Assembly (NCBI RefSeq): GCF_965248315.1
Contig: NZ_CBDFIX010000002.1
Coordinates: 2,480,001 to 2,544,000 of the forward strand
Direction of reading: 5' to 3'
DNA length: 64,000 nucleotides
Origin: Ulvibacterium sp965248315
GTDB lineage: Bacteria; Bacteroidota; Bacteroidia; Flavobacteriales; Flavobacteriaceae
The notes under the pieces were generated by a model that saw nothing but the letters and a program-made list of their open reading frames with translations, ran no database searches and was not told the DNA's origin. Below, one piece after another: positions 18,068-27,070 of the stretch. Every line of letters starts with the position of its first letter. Positions within the stretch are counted from its first letter, which is position 1. The position numbers and the translations under genes are program-made.

Positions 18068-18469
18068 ATGCCTTTGAACATAATCGTAATCGATGATTCC
18101 CCTATCCAACTTTTGATATCCTCCAAGTTGATACAACAAAATAAAAGATTAAAACTCTTAGGTGCTTTTACCAATCCTTTCTTAGGGTTGAAAGCGATAC
18201 ATACCATGGAAGTGGATATTGTACTTCTGGATGTTGAAATGCCCGAAATAGACGGATTCTCACTTAAAAGAATGTTCAAGAAACCGGTGGAGGTGATTAT
18301 GAACTCTACCAGGCCCATATTTGAACTTCAGGCCTACTCGCATGGAGCCATCGATTTCATAAAGAAACCCTTAAGTACAGAACAATTGGATAGTTCTATT
18401 TCCAAAGTAATGCATGAAGATTCATTTTTTAGGGACCAAAAAAAAGTACGTGTGGCACTTGCCAGCTAG
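18068..18469 (+). CDS. Stand-alone response-regulator receiver domain
   Basis: 133 residues, only a receiver: D9/D10 acidic pair, phospho-acceptor D55 in VLLDVEMPEIDGF, S80/T81, and K100-P101. The sequence style (MPLNIIVIDDSPIQ, HGAIDFIKKPLS) is that of LytTR- or CheB-type receivers, but no output domain follows; the gene ends 20 residues after the fold. It could work as a phosphate shuttle or as a protein-interaction switch. No kinase is adjacent. Confidence 0.85.
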   Translation: MPLNIIVIDDSPIQLLISSKLIQQNKRLKLLGAFTNPFLGLKAIHTMEVDIVLLDVEMPEIDGFSLKRMFKKPVEVIMNSTRPIFELQAYSHGAIDFIKKPLSTEQLDSSISKVMHEDSFFRDQKKVRVALAS

Positions 18470-18555
18470 AGCAATGACCTGCTTGGAAAAGAGCTTCTTT
18501 TTACTAACCCAATTACTCAGTTGCTTTGGAATGAACCGGTTACAACATAGTAAAA

Positions 18556-18585
18556 AAAACCGGTGACGAAACGTACACCGGTTTT
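18556..18585. terminator. Bidirectional intrinsic terminator
   Basis: AAAACCGGTG pairs perfectly with CACCGGTTTT across a 10-nt loop, with an A run before and Ts after. It lies between the receiver gene (+, ends 18469) and susD (-, ends 18677). Confidence 0.8.
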
Positions 18586-18676
18586 CCAAACTAACTCAAA
18601 CTAAACTAACTACAACAAAAAGATTTGTATTTTGAATTCGATCGCAGGGCAACTATGCGCCCCTCTTTTCTTAGAT

Positions 18677-20269
18677 TTAATACCCAGGATTTTGAATCAA
18701 CTCGGGATTTGTTTGTATCTCGGAATCCGATATGGGCAATAGCAAATGCTTTTCCTCAAAGGTTTGGCCAAAGGTATTCTGTCTGCCTACCAAATCGACA
18801 AAAGTAACATCGCCATCTGCACCGGCGGGATATTTACGTGTCCGTACCATATCGAACCAAAGTTTTGAGTCGAATATCAATTCACGATTTCTTTCTTTCC
18901 AAACTTCTTCCACAAAATCGCCTACCGAAAGCCCGGCGAGCTCCGCCCGTATAGTCTCGGGATCCGTGGTCCAGTAAGCTCTTGCCCGTATTTGGGTGAG
19001 ATAATCAACAGCCTCGGCGGTAACCCCTTCCGATTGGGCAATGGCTTCCGCTGCGACCAATAAGGCCTCAGGATAACTATACACTCGTAAATTCTTGGCG
19101 GACTGTGCTGTCGTAAAAAAGACCTCTTCGTCCAACCAGATATAAGGAGTCACAGGAAAGGTAATCTCATCGCCACCCGTAGTGGTAAAGGTGGTATGAA
19201 AATACTGCTTTTCCTGTGCCCTAAGGTCTAGCACCTGGTCATACTGTGCATAGAGTTCGGGTCGTGGGCCATACGCATTATTGATATTCGCGTAGGCCGA
19301 TCCCACACTACCGCTAGTGGAGGCGGGAAATGACCATTGCGGATAGGGAAATGAACGGATACCGACTTCATATTCAATCTGATAGATATAATCTTCGGCC
19401 AAGGTCTTTGCCTTACGCATTTTGTTATAGGCACTGTTTTCCAATATAACATTTCCTTCCCCGTCTGTATCATGGGGGACAAGAGAGAACGCGCCACTAT
19501 TAATTACCGCTCTTGCTGCCTCCGCTGCATTGGTATAGCGATTGTCGGATAGGGGCGCTCCGCTCATGGTCAAGTAAACATCGGCCAAGAGCATTAGGGC
19601 AGTTTCCCTAGTGATGCGAAAACCGTTGTTCACCATATTGCCATTAGGCAAACTTCCTGACGTTGTAGCCACGTTCAAATCCGAAACGATAAGGTCATAC
19701 ACCTCGGAAACCGGGGAACGAGGTAGAAATACCTCCTCCAAGGCACCTACGGGTTCGGTAATCAAAGGTACATCACCGAACATACGTACCAGATAAAAAT
19801 ATGCAAAGGCGCGGAAGAAACTGGCCTGTCCAATGAGATTCGTACGTTCCGTTTCGGAAAGGCCCGGCGTATCCGGAATATTGGCAATGGCAAGGTTGGC
19901 CCCAGCGATACCTCTATAAAGATCTTGCCATATCCCGTTCAACGTGGCATCTATTTCAGTGGGCGAAATGGCCAATTGTTGGGCAAGATCTACCTGACGT
20001 TCCTGACCGTTGAACTCGTTGTCAAAAAAACCGGAGAGATACTGTAGATACATGACTCGCGCACCGCTAAAAACCCCTTGGACTAGATACATATCGGGAG
20101 CCCCATTCTGATAAAGAAAGTTTACGGCACTTTCAGCTTGTCCAGGCTCCGAAAAGAATTGATCAACACTTTGCTGGTCCCGAGGTTCCTCTTCCAAAAA
20201 GTCAGAGCAGGACACTATGAATAACATAAGACTTAAAAAAACTTTTATTTTTAGATATTTCATAGCCAT
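18677..20269 (-). CDS. SusD/RagB-family outer-membrane glycan-binding lipoprotein
   Basis: About 530 residues. The leader KIKVFLSLMLFIVSC ends with a lipobox Cys; the mature start SDFLEEEPRDQQSVDQFFSEPGQAESAVNFLY is typical SusD, followed by TPR-like helices (RTNLIGQASFFRAFAYFYLVRMFGDVPLI, ETALMLLADVYLTM) and the C-terminal VWKERNRELIFDSKLWFDMVRTRKYP and LLPISDSEIQTNPELIQNPGY. It caps the SusC barrel and delivers ligand. The ATG at 20269 overlaps the TGA of susC (TGATG), implying translational coupling; an ATG at 20263 is also possible. Confidence 0.95.
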   Translation of the reverse strand: MAMKYLKIKVFLSLMLFIVSCSDFLEEEPRDQQSVDQFFSEPGQAESAVNFLYQNGAPDMYLVQGVFSGARVMYLQYLSGFFDNEFNGQERQVDLAQQLAISPTEIDATLNGIWQDLYRGIAGANLAIANIPDTPGLSETERTNLIGQASFFRAFAYFYLVRMFGDVPLITEPVGALEEVFLPRSPVSEVYDLIVSDLNVATTSGSLPNGNMVNNGFRITRETALMLLADVYLTMSGAPLSDNRYTNAAEAARAVINSGAFSLVPHDTDGEGNVILENSAYNKMRKAKTLAEDYIYQIEYEVGIRSFPYPQWSFPASTSGSVGSAYANINNAYGPRPELYAQYDQVLDLRAQEKQYFHTTFTTTGGDEITFPVTPYIWLDEEVFFTTAQSAKNLRVYSYPEALLVAAEAIAQSEGVTAEAVDYLTQIRARAYWTTDPETIRAELAGLSVGDFVEEVWKERNRELIFDSKLWFDMVRTRKYPAGADGDVTFVDLVGRQNTFGQTFEEKHLLLPISDSEIQTNPELIQNPGY

Positions 20270-23200
20270 CAAAATTTAAGATTAAAGCCTAGGGTAAAAG
20301 TCCTGGGCCTTGGATATTGAAAAAAGAAAATATTCTGCCCGAATTGATTCTCATTCGAAGACCCCTCGGGATCAAATCCTTGAAAACTGTCGGACTGAAG
20401 CACAAAAGCATTGTCCACACTTCCATAAATCCTTAGCATATTGAGACCTAGGGAGTTTATGAAGTTATCCGGGAAGGTATAACCTAAGGTAAACAGATTG
20501 CCGCGAAGATAGGATCCATCGGCCACCCAACGGCTATCTACTTGACTGTTCTGGCCCGAAGTACCCTGATTTCGGATTTCCTGTACCTGTGTATTCTGGT
20601 TCTGGGGCGTCCAGCCTTCGGTAAGGATGGTACGTAAACCATTGGCAATACCGGATCGATCCTCTGTGGAATGATGGGCCTGCTGAAGGATATCCACATC
20701 AAAAACAAACTGGAGGTCTGCTGTAAAGTCAAACCGGCCTATACGGAAGTTGTTGATAAAACTTCCGGTCCATGCAGGCAGACCATTGCCGATAATGGTA
20801 CGTTCCGCGGAACGTTTGGCCTCCCCGGGCAGGGCTCCGACCGCCGCGGCTTCCGCGGCCTCGTCCGTTCCCCAAATGCCAAGGCGCTCCAGCCCCCAAA
20901 AAGAGGCCACGGGTTCCCCGACACGGAGAATGGTATTACTACCGGAAACGAAACCTGGACCAGGAAAGATATCCTCGTCATTGGCGCCCAACTTCTCTAT
21001 ACGGTTTACATTGTAGTTCATATTCAATGTTGATTCCCAATAGAAATTTTCCTTTGTATACTGGGAGCCTATTGAAATATCGGCACCTCTGTTGGAAATG
21101 GAACCAATGTTATCACGGATATTATCAAAACCGGTAGAGCGTGGTATCGGTCTTTCCAATAACAAGTCTTCGGTGAGTTTGTAATAGTAATCCAGTTCCA
21201 GATTGATCTGTGGATTCGTCTTGGTACTCAATTCCATTCCAACATCAAACTGGGTTGTGGTCTCCCAGCCCACATCCGGGTTGGGGATACGAGTTACAAA
21301 ACTGTCGTTGACCCGTTGGCCATTGACTAGAGCTGTACCCGATTCTATGGTCGCCAAAGTAGAGTAGGGATCAATTTCTGTATTCCCAGTAACTCCATAA
21401 CTGGTCCGTAGTTTTAACCGATTTAGGAAGGAGGATTCCGAAAGGAATTCCTCTTCGGACAGTACCCAACCCAAACCTATAGAGGGAAAGAATCCGTATT
21501 TGTTATTCTCACCAAAACGGGAAGAGCCATCCGCACGCCCGGTTAAGGTTACCAGATACCTATCCTTATAGGTATATCCCACTCGTGCAAAATAAGAGTT
21601 AATGGACCAATCGTTATACTGGGATCTTGGTACATCTGGAATGCTGCCTGATTCCAAACGGTAGAAGGACAATGAATTGTCAGGGAAACCTTGGGACCTA
21701 GCACGGAAACTAAAGAATTCACGTTGTTGCCAGCTGGCTCCGAGGACCGCATTGATACGCGAATTTTCAAAGGATTTGTTATAGGTTAGGAAATTCTCCT
21801 GTTGCCAAAAAGTTACCTTTTCTTCTTCAACAATGGCCTCTCCCAAGGGCGCTGAGATATTAATCAAGTCGTTTGGCGAGAAAAACTGAAATGTGCGGTC
21901 TTGTTTATCTATGCCGAATTGGGTCTTGAAAGTAAGTCCTTCCGCAATGTTAAACTCAAAGAAGACATTCCCAAATATCTGGTTTCTCAAATTACGCCGT
22001 ATTTGAGTTTCCAATACGTGTACCGGGTTGGCCATAGCTTCCAAGTTGAAGTTATCGGTTATGGTACGGCTATTGGACCAGCTTCCGTCCGGGAAGCGTA
22101 CCGGAAATATGGGGGGCATTTCGATCATGGTCCGTCTTGGCATTTGGTTTCCCCCAGTTTCCTGATAGGCATTTTCTTTGGTATAGTTCACCAATAGATT
22201 AGCCCCAAAGGATAACCAATCCTTTATTTTGGTATCATAAGTTAATTTTCCGTTCCAACGTTCCAAATCATTATTGAGCATGATGCCCTCGATGTCCGAA
22301 AAGTTTAAAAAAGCACCGACTGAGGAATTTCCATTGCTTTGCTGAATGGCAAGTTGATGGTTGTGCGTAATGGCCGTACGGGTGGCCTCCTCTTGCCAAT
22401 CCGTATCGTATAAGGGATTGCCCTGGGCATCAAAAAGCCTGGGATCGTCCCTTGTTAAAATAGGAGCTACTGTAACATCGTCACGATACTTTGGTGTGTT
22501 GGCAAAACCGGTCTCAACCACTTCCAAGAATTCTTCGGCATTGAGCAGGTCTATCTTTTTCCGCAATGTCCCTGCACTCATAAAACTATCATAGGACACT
22601 GTAATACCTTCGGTCTTTGCTCCCCGTTTTGTAGTGACCAGTATTACGCCATTGGCCCCACGTGCTCCATAAATGGCCGTAGAGGAGGCATCCTTAAGCA
22701 CCTCCATACTAGCAATATTGTTAGGGTTAAGAAACTGAAAATCTTCCATAACTACCCCATCTACCACGAATAAGGGATCGGAACTGGAATTTATGGTGCC
22801 CAACCCTCGGATGATGATTCGGGGAACCGCAGTAGGGCTTCCGGAATTGAGGTATACATTGGCACCGGCAACACGGCCCTGTAAGCCCTGTATGGCATTG
22901 GCCACTGGTCGCCTTAACAGGTCTTCCCCAGCCACACTGGAGACCGATCCGGTGACATCGGATTTTCGCTGTACCCCGTAACCCACTAGTACTACTTCTT
23001 CAAGTTGTGCGGTATCCGTGGTAAGCTGAATTGACATTTCATCACCAGGAGTTGCACCAACCTCTTTGGTGACAAAACCGATATAAGAAACCAGTAATAC
23101 GGCATCGGCATCCTGAAGGGAAATTGTAAATTTCCCATCAAAATCCGTGACAACACCATTTTGTGTGCCCTTTTCAATAACATTGGCACCTGGAAGGGGG

Positions 23201-23655
23201 TCTCCATTGGCATCGGTTACCGTACCGGATACTTGAAGTTGTTGGTCTTCCTCGGTTTTATCGGGTAGGGGAACTACCTTAGCGGACTTCGGTAAGGGTA
23301 GTGAACGTAGGATGATCAATTTTCGTCTCAGTTTATAAGAGATGTCCGTTTGTTGGAACAACCTTTTTAAAACACTGGACAATTTTTCGTTCTCCGCGGT
23401 GACCGAAACCCGTTGATCCGCATCAATTTCATTGTTCGTATATACAAATTTAAAGTCTGTAATGGCCTCTATTTCCTCAAGCACTTGTTGCATGGTAGCG
23501 TTCTCAAAGTTTAAGCTTACCTTGGTCCGCTGCGAATAGGCATTGGCATGCACGGACAGGATGGAGGCTAGTAAAAGAAAGAGCGTAAGCTTCAACGCTA
23601 GACTTATTTTTATGGAATTGAACGTAAAAAGTCCAATTCCTTTTAATTTTTCCAT
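20269..23655 (-). CDS. SusC/RagA-family TonB-dependent outer-membrane transporter with STN domain
   Basis: 1128 residues. After the signal peptide (ending HANAYSQ) comes an STN domain (about 40-100: VSLNFENATMQQVLEEIEAITDFKFVY and further), a carboxypeptidase-regulatory-like domain (VSGTVTDANGDPLPGANVIEKGTQNGVVTDFDGKF), the TonB-box-like stretch LEEVVLVGYG, the plug (DLLRRPVANAIQGLQGRVAGANV, IIIRGLGTINSSSDPLFVVDGV) and a 22-strand barrel ending in LGFNLKF. The STN domain marks a transducer that signals through a FecR anti-sigma factor, and exactly such a gene lies 131 bp upstream. The imported substrate is not evident; no degradative enzyme is in the same transcript. Confidence 0.95.
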   Translation of the reverse strand: MEKLKGIGLFTFNSIKISLALKLTLFLLLASILSVHANAYSQRTKVSLNFENATMQQVLEEIEAITDFKFVYTNNEIDADQRVSVTAENEKLSSVLKRLFQQTDISYKLRRKLIILRSLPLPKSAKVVPLPDKTEEDQQLQVSGTVTDANGDPLPGANVIEKGTQNGVVTDFDGKFTISLQDADAVLLVSYIGFVTKEVGATPGDEMSIQLTTDTAQLEEVVLVGYGVQRKSDVTGSVSSVAGEDLLRRPVANAIQGLQGRVAGANVYLNSGSPTAVPRIIIRGLGTINSSSDPLFVVDGVVMEDFQFLNPNNIASMEVLKDASSTAIYGARGANGVILVTTKRGAKTEGITVSYDSFMSAGTLRKKIDLLNAEEFLEVVETGFANTPKYRDDVTVAPILTRDDPRLFDAQGNPLYDTDWQEEATRTAITHNHQLAIQQSNGNSSVGAFLNFSDIEGIMLNNDLERWNGKLTYDTKIKDWLSFGANLLVNYTKENAYQETGGNQMPRRTMIEMPPIFPVRFPDGSWSNSRTITDNFNLEAMANPVHVLETQIRRNLRNQIFGNVFFEFNIAEGLTFKTQFGIDKQDRTFQFFSPNDLINISAPLGEAIVEEEKVTFWQQENFLTYNKSFENSRINAVLGASWQQREFFSFRARSQGFPDNSLSFYRLESGSIPDVPRSQYNDWSINSYFARVGYTYKDRYLVTLTGRADGSSRFGENNKYGFFPSIGLGWVLSEEEFLSESSFLNRLKLRTSYGVTGNTEIDPYSTLATIESGTALVNGQRVNDSFVTRIPNPDVGWETTTQFDVGMELSTKTNPQINLELDYYYKLTEDLLLERPIPRSTGFDNIRDNIGSISNRGADISIGSQYTKENFYWESTLNMNYNVNRIEKLGANDEDIFPGPGFVSGSNTILRVGEPVASFWGLERLGIWGTDEAAEAAAVGALPGEAKRSAERTIIGNGLPAWTGSFINNFRIGRFDFTADLQFVFDVDILQQAHHSTEDRSGIANGLRTILTEGWTPQNQNTQVQEIRNQGTSGQNSQVDSRWVADGSYLRGNLFTLGYTFPDNFINSLGLNMLRIYGSVDNAFVLQSDSFQGFDPEGSSNENQFGQNIFFFQYPRPRTFTLGFNLKF

Positions 23656-23786
23656 ATTTTTAAAGGATTTTAGTTAACTCGTATCAGTTGATTACTAATC
23701 TATCGGGGAATGGTACCAGCATTTCCCGATTTTTTTTGTTGATATTTTTGGTATCTATCTCATTGGCTATTGCATTTTATGTTAGT

Positions 23787-24953
23787 CTAATTTTCGGGTT
23801 TGTTTATAGTGATTTCATTTCCATCAACTTCAAAATAGAAGGGGATGATTTCGCTGAGCGATCCCATTACTTCCTCAATAGTCTCAATGTCATAGCTAGC
23901 GGTAAAAACCTGATTATTTAAGATGGGGTAATTGTTTGTGATGGATATGTTATAGTGCCGTTGTAGTTTGGGAATAATCTGTTTAAAGGGTGTTCGTTTT
24001 AGGATCAATCTTCCATGGATCCAAGAAGTGTGAAGATCCGTATCCACGGCTTCCATGGCCATGGTATTACTGGTTTTGTCCCAAGAAGCCATATGTCCCG
24101 GCTTCAATAATGTAGAGTCGGTAGTTATGTTGTCCTTATTGGAAAGACCAACGGAACCCGAGACCAAGACCGTATTGATTTCTTTATCCTCTGGATAGGC
24201 CTTTACATTGAATGTGGTGCCTAACACTGTTACGACCAAATTATCGCTGCTAACCATAAAAGGACGTTCGGCGTCCTCGGTTACCTCAAAAAAGGCCTCG
24301 CCGCTCAAAAAGACCTCTCTATTTGCTCCTTTGATGAATTTGACCGGATACTTTATGGAAGAACCTGAGTTGAGATGTATTTTTGTTCCATCAGAAAGCT
24401 GTATGCCAAACCGTTTGGCATATGGAACCGTTAACGTATTGTAGACCAGCTTTTCCACTGAAGTTGAGTCCGAATACGCTAAGTTGGATCCTTTTTTGGT
24501 GACCACCAAGTTTCCCTCCTTGTCTTTGATTTGTGAAGATCCATCTTCGGACAACACTTTTATCTCCCCATTTTCCAATTGTAAGGTAATCGCATTTTTA
24601 TCAGGTGGCGGCATTATCTTTTCCGGGGTTTGGACTGAGTGGAACAAGTACCAGAAAGCAAAACCCAGAAGTCCTATAAAAATGGCCGCATATCTTAAAA
24701 TAGGCCTTGCCCGGAAGGTTCTTTTTCGGGAAGTCTTATTTGTATCTACTTTCTGAAGTACTCTATCCCAGGCTGCAATTTCGTTTAGGGTTCCCAATTC
24801 CCTAATATCCTTTCCGGATTCCTGAATCAGGCTTATCCGATTAAAGATTTCCTCATTTTCATGGGACGAGCGTAACCATGAATCAAATTCTTTCTCTTCG
24901 GCTTCCGAAAGCTGGGAGGTCAGTTTTTTTATAATAAGTTTGGTTATTTCCAT
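23787..24953 (-). CDS. FecR-family anti-sigma factor
   Basis: 388 residues. The cytosolic N-terminus (about 1-80, EITKLIIKKLTSQLSEAEEKEFDSWL...) binds the sigma factor; one membrane helix follows (ILRYAAIFIGLLGFAFWYLF, about 86-105); the periplasmic part contains the FecR domain (VPYAKRFGIQLSDGTKIHLNSGSSIKYPVKF, REVFLSGEAFFEVTEDAERPFMV, VLGTTFNVKAY) and a C-terminal DUF4974 fold (LKRTPFKQIIPKLQRHYNISI, IETIEEVMGSLSEIIPFYFE). It receives the signal from the STN domain of the SusC protein encoded next. It sits 83 bp after the sigma gene. Confidence 0.93.
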   Translation of the reverse strand: MEITKLIIKKLTSQLSEAEEKEFDSWLRSSHENEEIFNRISLIQESGKDIRELGTLNEIAAWDRVLQKVDTNKTSRKRTFRARPILRYAAIFIGLLGFAFWYLFHSVQTPEKIMPPPDKNAITLQLENGEIKVLSEDGSSQIKDKEGNLVVTKKGSNLAYSDSTSVEKLVYNTLTVPYAKRFGIQLSDGTKIHLNSGSSIKYPVKFIKGANREVFLSGEAFFEVTEDAERPFMVSSDNLVVTVLGTTFNVKAYPEDKEINTVLVSGSVGLSNKDNITTDSTLLKPGHMASWDKTSNTMAMEAVDTDLHTSWIHGRLILKRTPFKQIIPKLQRHYNISITNNYPILNNQVFTASYDIETIEEVMGSLSEIIPFYFEVDGNEITINKPEN

Positions 24954-25036
24954 AGTCGGTTTTCATAGCCTATACTACTAAGACACGGAATACCATAAAA
25001 AGGGTGATGCTAAAATCGAAAAAATTCAAAAAGAAG

Positions 25037-25564
25037 CTACCTTAATTGAGAAATCAACAACAATAGCAGGAATAATTGGGTGTCCTGCAATTCCACGCGA
25101 AGGATCTTGTAGGCTTTTTTCATATGCGATTTTACGGTGTTTACGGAGATATTCAGGGTTTCGGCGGCGGTACTATACTTTTGACCCTCCAAAGCGCAAA
25201 GCTCAAAAACCTTCTTGCACTGTATAGGTAAATTCTCTATAGCACTTTTGATTTCCTCGTCATGGTCAATCCGTTGCGGATTTTCATACTGGGGGAGTTT
25301 TAGTACCTTCTCCGAAATGGGCTCTAATTTTTTTGATTGTCTGATTTTGTTGAGACTGGCATTTTTCACCGATCTTTTCACATACCCTTCCATATTCAGT
25401 ATGTTATGATCTTGGCGTTTTAGTAAGGAGATAAAAACATCCTGTACAATATCTTCGGCTTCATCAAGATCGGCAACATAACTATAGGCAATTAAGCAAA
25501 GTTCCTGATATTGCCTTTTAAATAAATTCTCTACCCTGCCCAGCCACTGATGATTCATGTACAT
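25037..25564 (-). CDS. FecI-like ECF RNA polymerase sigma factor
   Basis: 175 residues. Region 2 is FKRQYQELCLIAYSYVADLDEAEDIVQDVFISLLKR; region 4 is AIENLPIQCKKVFELCALEGQKYSTAAETLNISVNTVKSHMKKAYKILR, a clear sigma-70 region 4 helix-turn-helix. It would transcribe the susC-susD genes when released by the adjacent FecR. The protein ends in an unusually hydrophobic tail (QLFLLLLLISQLR), which I cannot explain from the family. An ATG two codons in (25558) is an equal start candidate. Confidence 0.92.
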   Translation of the reverse strand: MYMNHQWLGRVENLFKRQYQELCLIAYSYVADLDEAEDIVQDVFISLLKRQDHNILNMEGYVKRSVKNASLNKIRQSKKLEPISEKVLKLPQYENPQRIDHDEEIKSAIENLPIQCKKVFELCALEGQKYSTAAETLNISVNTVKSHMKKAYKILRVELQDTQLFLLLLLISQLR

Positions 25565-25937
25565 TAATTCAAAAACTTAATCCGCGTCAACCCCCTAATG
25601 TTATGAATAAAAAAACGATTTTGCGCATTTGAAATTATTTTTAACACAGAATCGTTGGTTCCAAATCCAAGTAAAGCCAAGATACAAAATAATCCAGTTT
25701 TTATTCATCCTGGAGCAGAGGATAGATCAAATTTTAGCTTTTTTAAAGAGATTTTGACGATACCTCTCCCATCGTTTAAAATTGACCCAAATCATATCAA
25801 AGTTGGGTTTGACAAGACCTTACCATTTTCAGGTTTTTTCATTTGAGTGACTTTAAGTCAATTGGATACCCTGAAATATTCATACATTGCAATAACCGAC
25901 CGAAAAAATTAAGTTATGAAATTCCAAAATACGAATC
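25565..25937. other. Divergent intergenic region
   Basis: These 373 bp hold the promoters of the ECF sigma gene (-) and of the bestrophin gene (+). A 63-codon open frame at 25655-25846 has no family resemblance and no sign of translation. I see no RNA gene or repeat. Confidence 0.45.
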
Positions 25938-26993
25938 ATGCATACTAAAAAGAAATATACCGCCTTCGAAATGGCGATGTGGACCCGATTTGAAACGCTT
26001 CTTTTCCTTTTGATTATAGTGGTTTGGGTGGCCATCTACTACTTTTTCGATTTAGGTTGGTTAAAAATTCCTTGGACCCCTTTGGCATTGATCGGTACGG
26101 CCGTGGCCTTCGTCATCGGATTTCAAAATAATTCCGCTTATGGAAGAATTTGGGAAGCTCGCAAGATATGGGGAGGTATTGTAAACACCTCCAGGACCTT
26201 TGGTATGTTCGTGCAGGATATGTTGACTAATGAATATGCTGAATCGCCCATGACCGAGCCACAAATCCATAAGGAGATCAAAACCCTAACGTATCGCCAT
26301 ATTGCTTGGATGACAGCATTGCGACACGCCATGCGTATGCCCAGACCTTGGGAAACAAGTGCAAGCCATAGGACCAATCAAGAATGGGATTTGCGCCCAC
26401 CAGAATTGGATTCTAGCTTGGAAGACGATTTAAAATCGTATATCACAGAAAATGATTTGGCCTACGTATTGGGCAAGAACAACAAACAAACCGCTTTGTT
26501 ATACTTACAATCCCATCATCTAAAAAAACTTAAGGAGCAAGGTATAATTTGGGAATTTTCCTTTTTGGAGCTGGAGGCCATACTTCAGGAATTATTTACA
26601 CTTCAAGGGAAAAGTGAACGGATCAAAAATTTTCCATATCCAAGGCAATTTGCCACACTCAATCATTTTTTCATGTGGATTTTTATTCTGTTGCTCCCCA
26701 TGGCTTTGGTACCTCAATTCATTGATATCGGAAAAGGGTTTTCGGAATCCCATGCCCTTATGGGCGATTTATTTGCTTGGCTATCCATCCCTTTTTATAT
26801 CATTGTAGCTTGGATATTCCATACGATGGAAAGAATCGGGAGAACTGGCGAAAACCCCTTCGAAGGGACAGCTAACGATGTTCCCATCTCAACAATTGCA
26901 CGAGGTATTGAAATTGACCTCCGTCAGAATCTGGGGGAGTCCAATGAAAAAATTCCAGATCAGTTTGCCGTTAAACATGATACACAATTCTGA
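25938..26993 (+). CDS. Bestrophin-family ion channel
   Basis: 351 residues with four membrane helices: LLFLLIIVVWVAIYYFF, WTPLALIGTAVAFVIGFQ, HFFMWIFILLLPMALVP and LSIPFYIIVAWIFHTM. Family marks are IGFQNNSAYGRIWEARKIWGGIVNTSR after helix 2 and GENPFEGTANDVPISTIARGIEIDLRQ near the C-terminus. Prokaryotic bestrophins form pentameric ion channels in the inner membrane. The protein is somewhat longer than the usual 280-310 residues. It lies between the Sus locus and the GH43 operon but has no evident functional tie to either. Confidence 0.9.
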   Translation: MHTKKKYTAFEMAMWTRFETLLFLLIIVVWVAIYYFFDLGWLKIPWTPLALIGTAVAFVIGFQNNSAYGRIWEARKIWGGIVNTSRTFGMFVQDMLTNEYAESPMTEPQIHKEIKTLTYRHIAWMTALRHAMRMPRPWETSASHRTNQEWDLRPPELDSSLEDDLKSYITENDLAYVLGKNNKQTALLYLQSHHLKKLKEQGIIWEFSFLELEAILQELFTLQGKSERIKNFPYPRQFATLNHFFMWIFILLLPMALVPQFIDIGKGFSESHALMGDLFAWLSIPFYIIVAWIFHTMERIGRTGENPFEGTANDVPISTIARGIEIDLRQNLGESNEKIPDQFAVKHDTQF

Positions 26994-27070
26994 CAATAAT
27001 TGCGGATAGCCCAGAAGTACATATTTCAATTCTTGACAAAGCAATAAGGTATTCCAAAACATTCTAAAAT

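Noticed and set aside
20671..21033. Long antisense open frames within the susC gene
   Set aside because: Shadows of the susC reading frame, which has full-length family motifs.
25655..25846. 63-codon open frame upstream of the bestrophin gene
   Set aside because: No recognisable domain or leader, and the stretch looks like promoter DNA.
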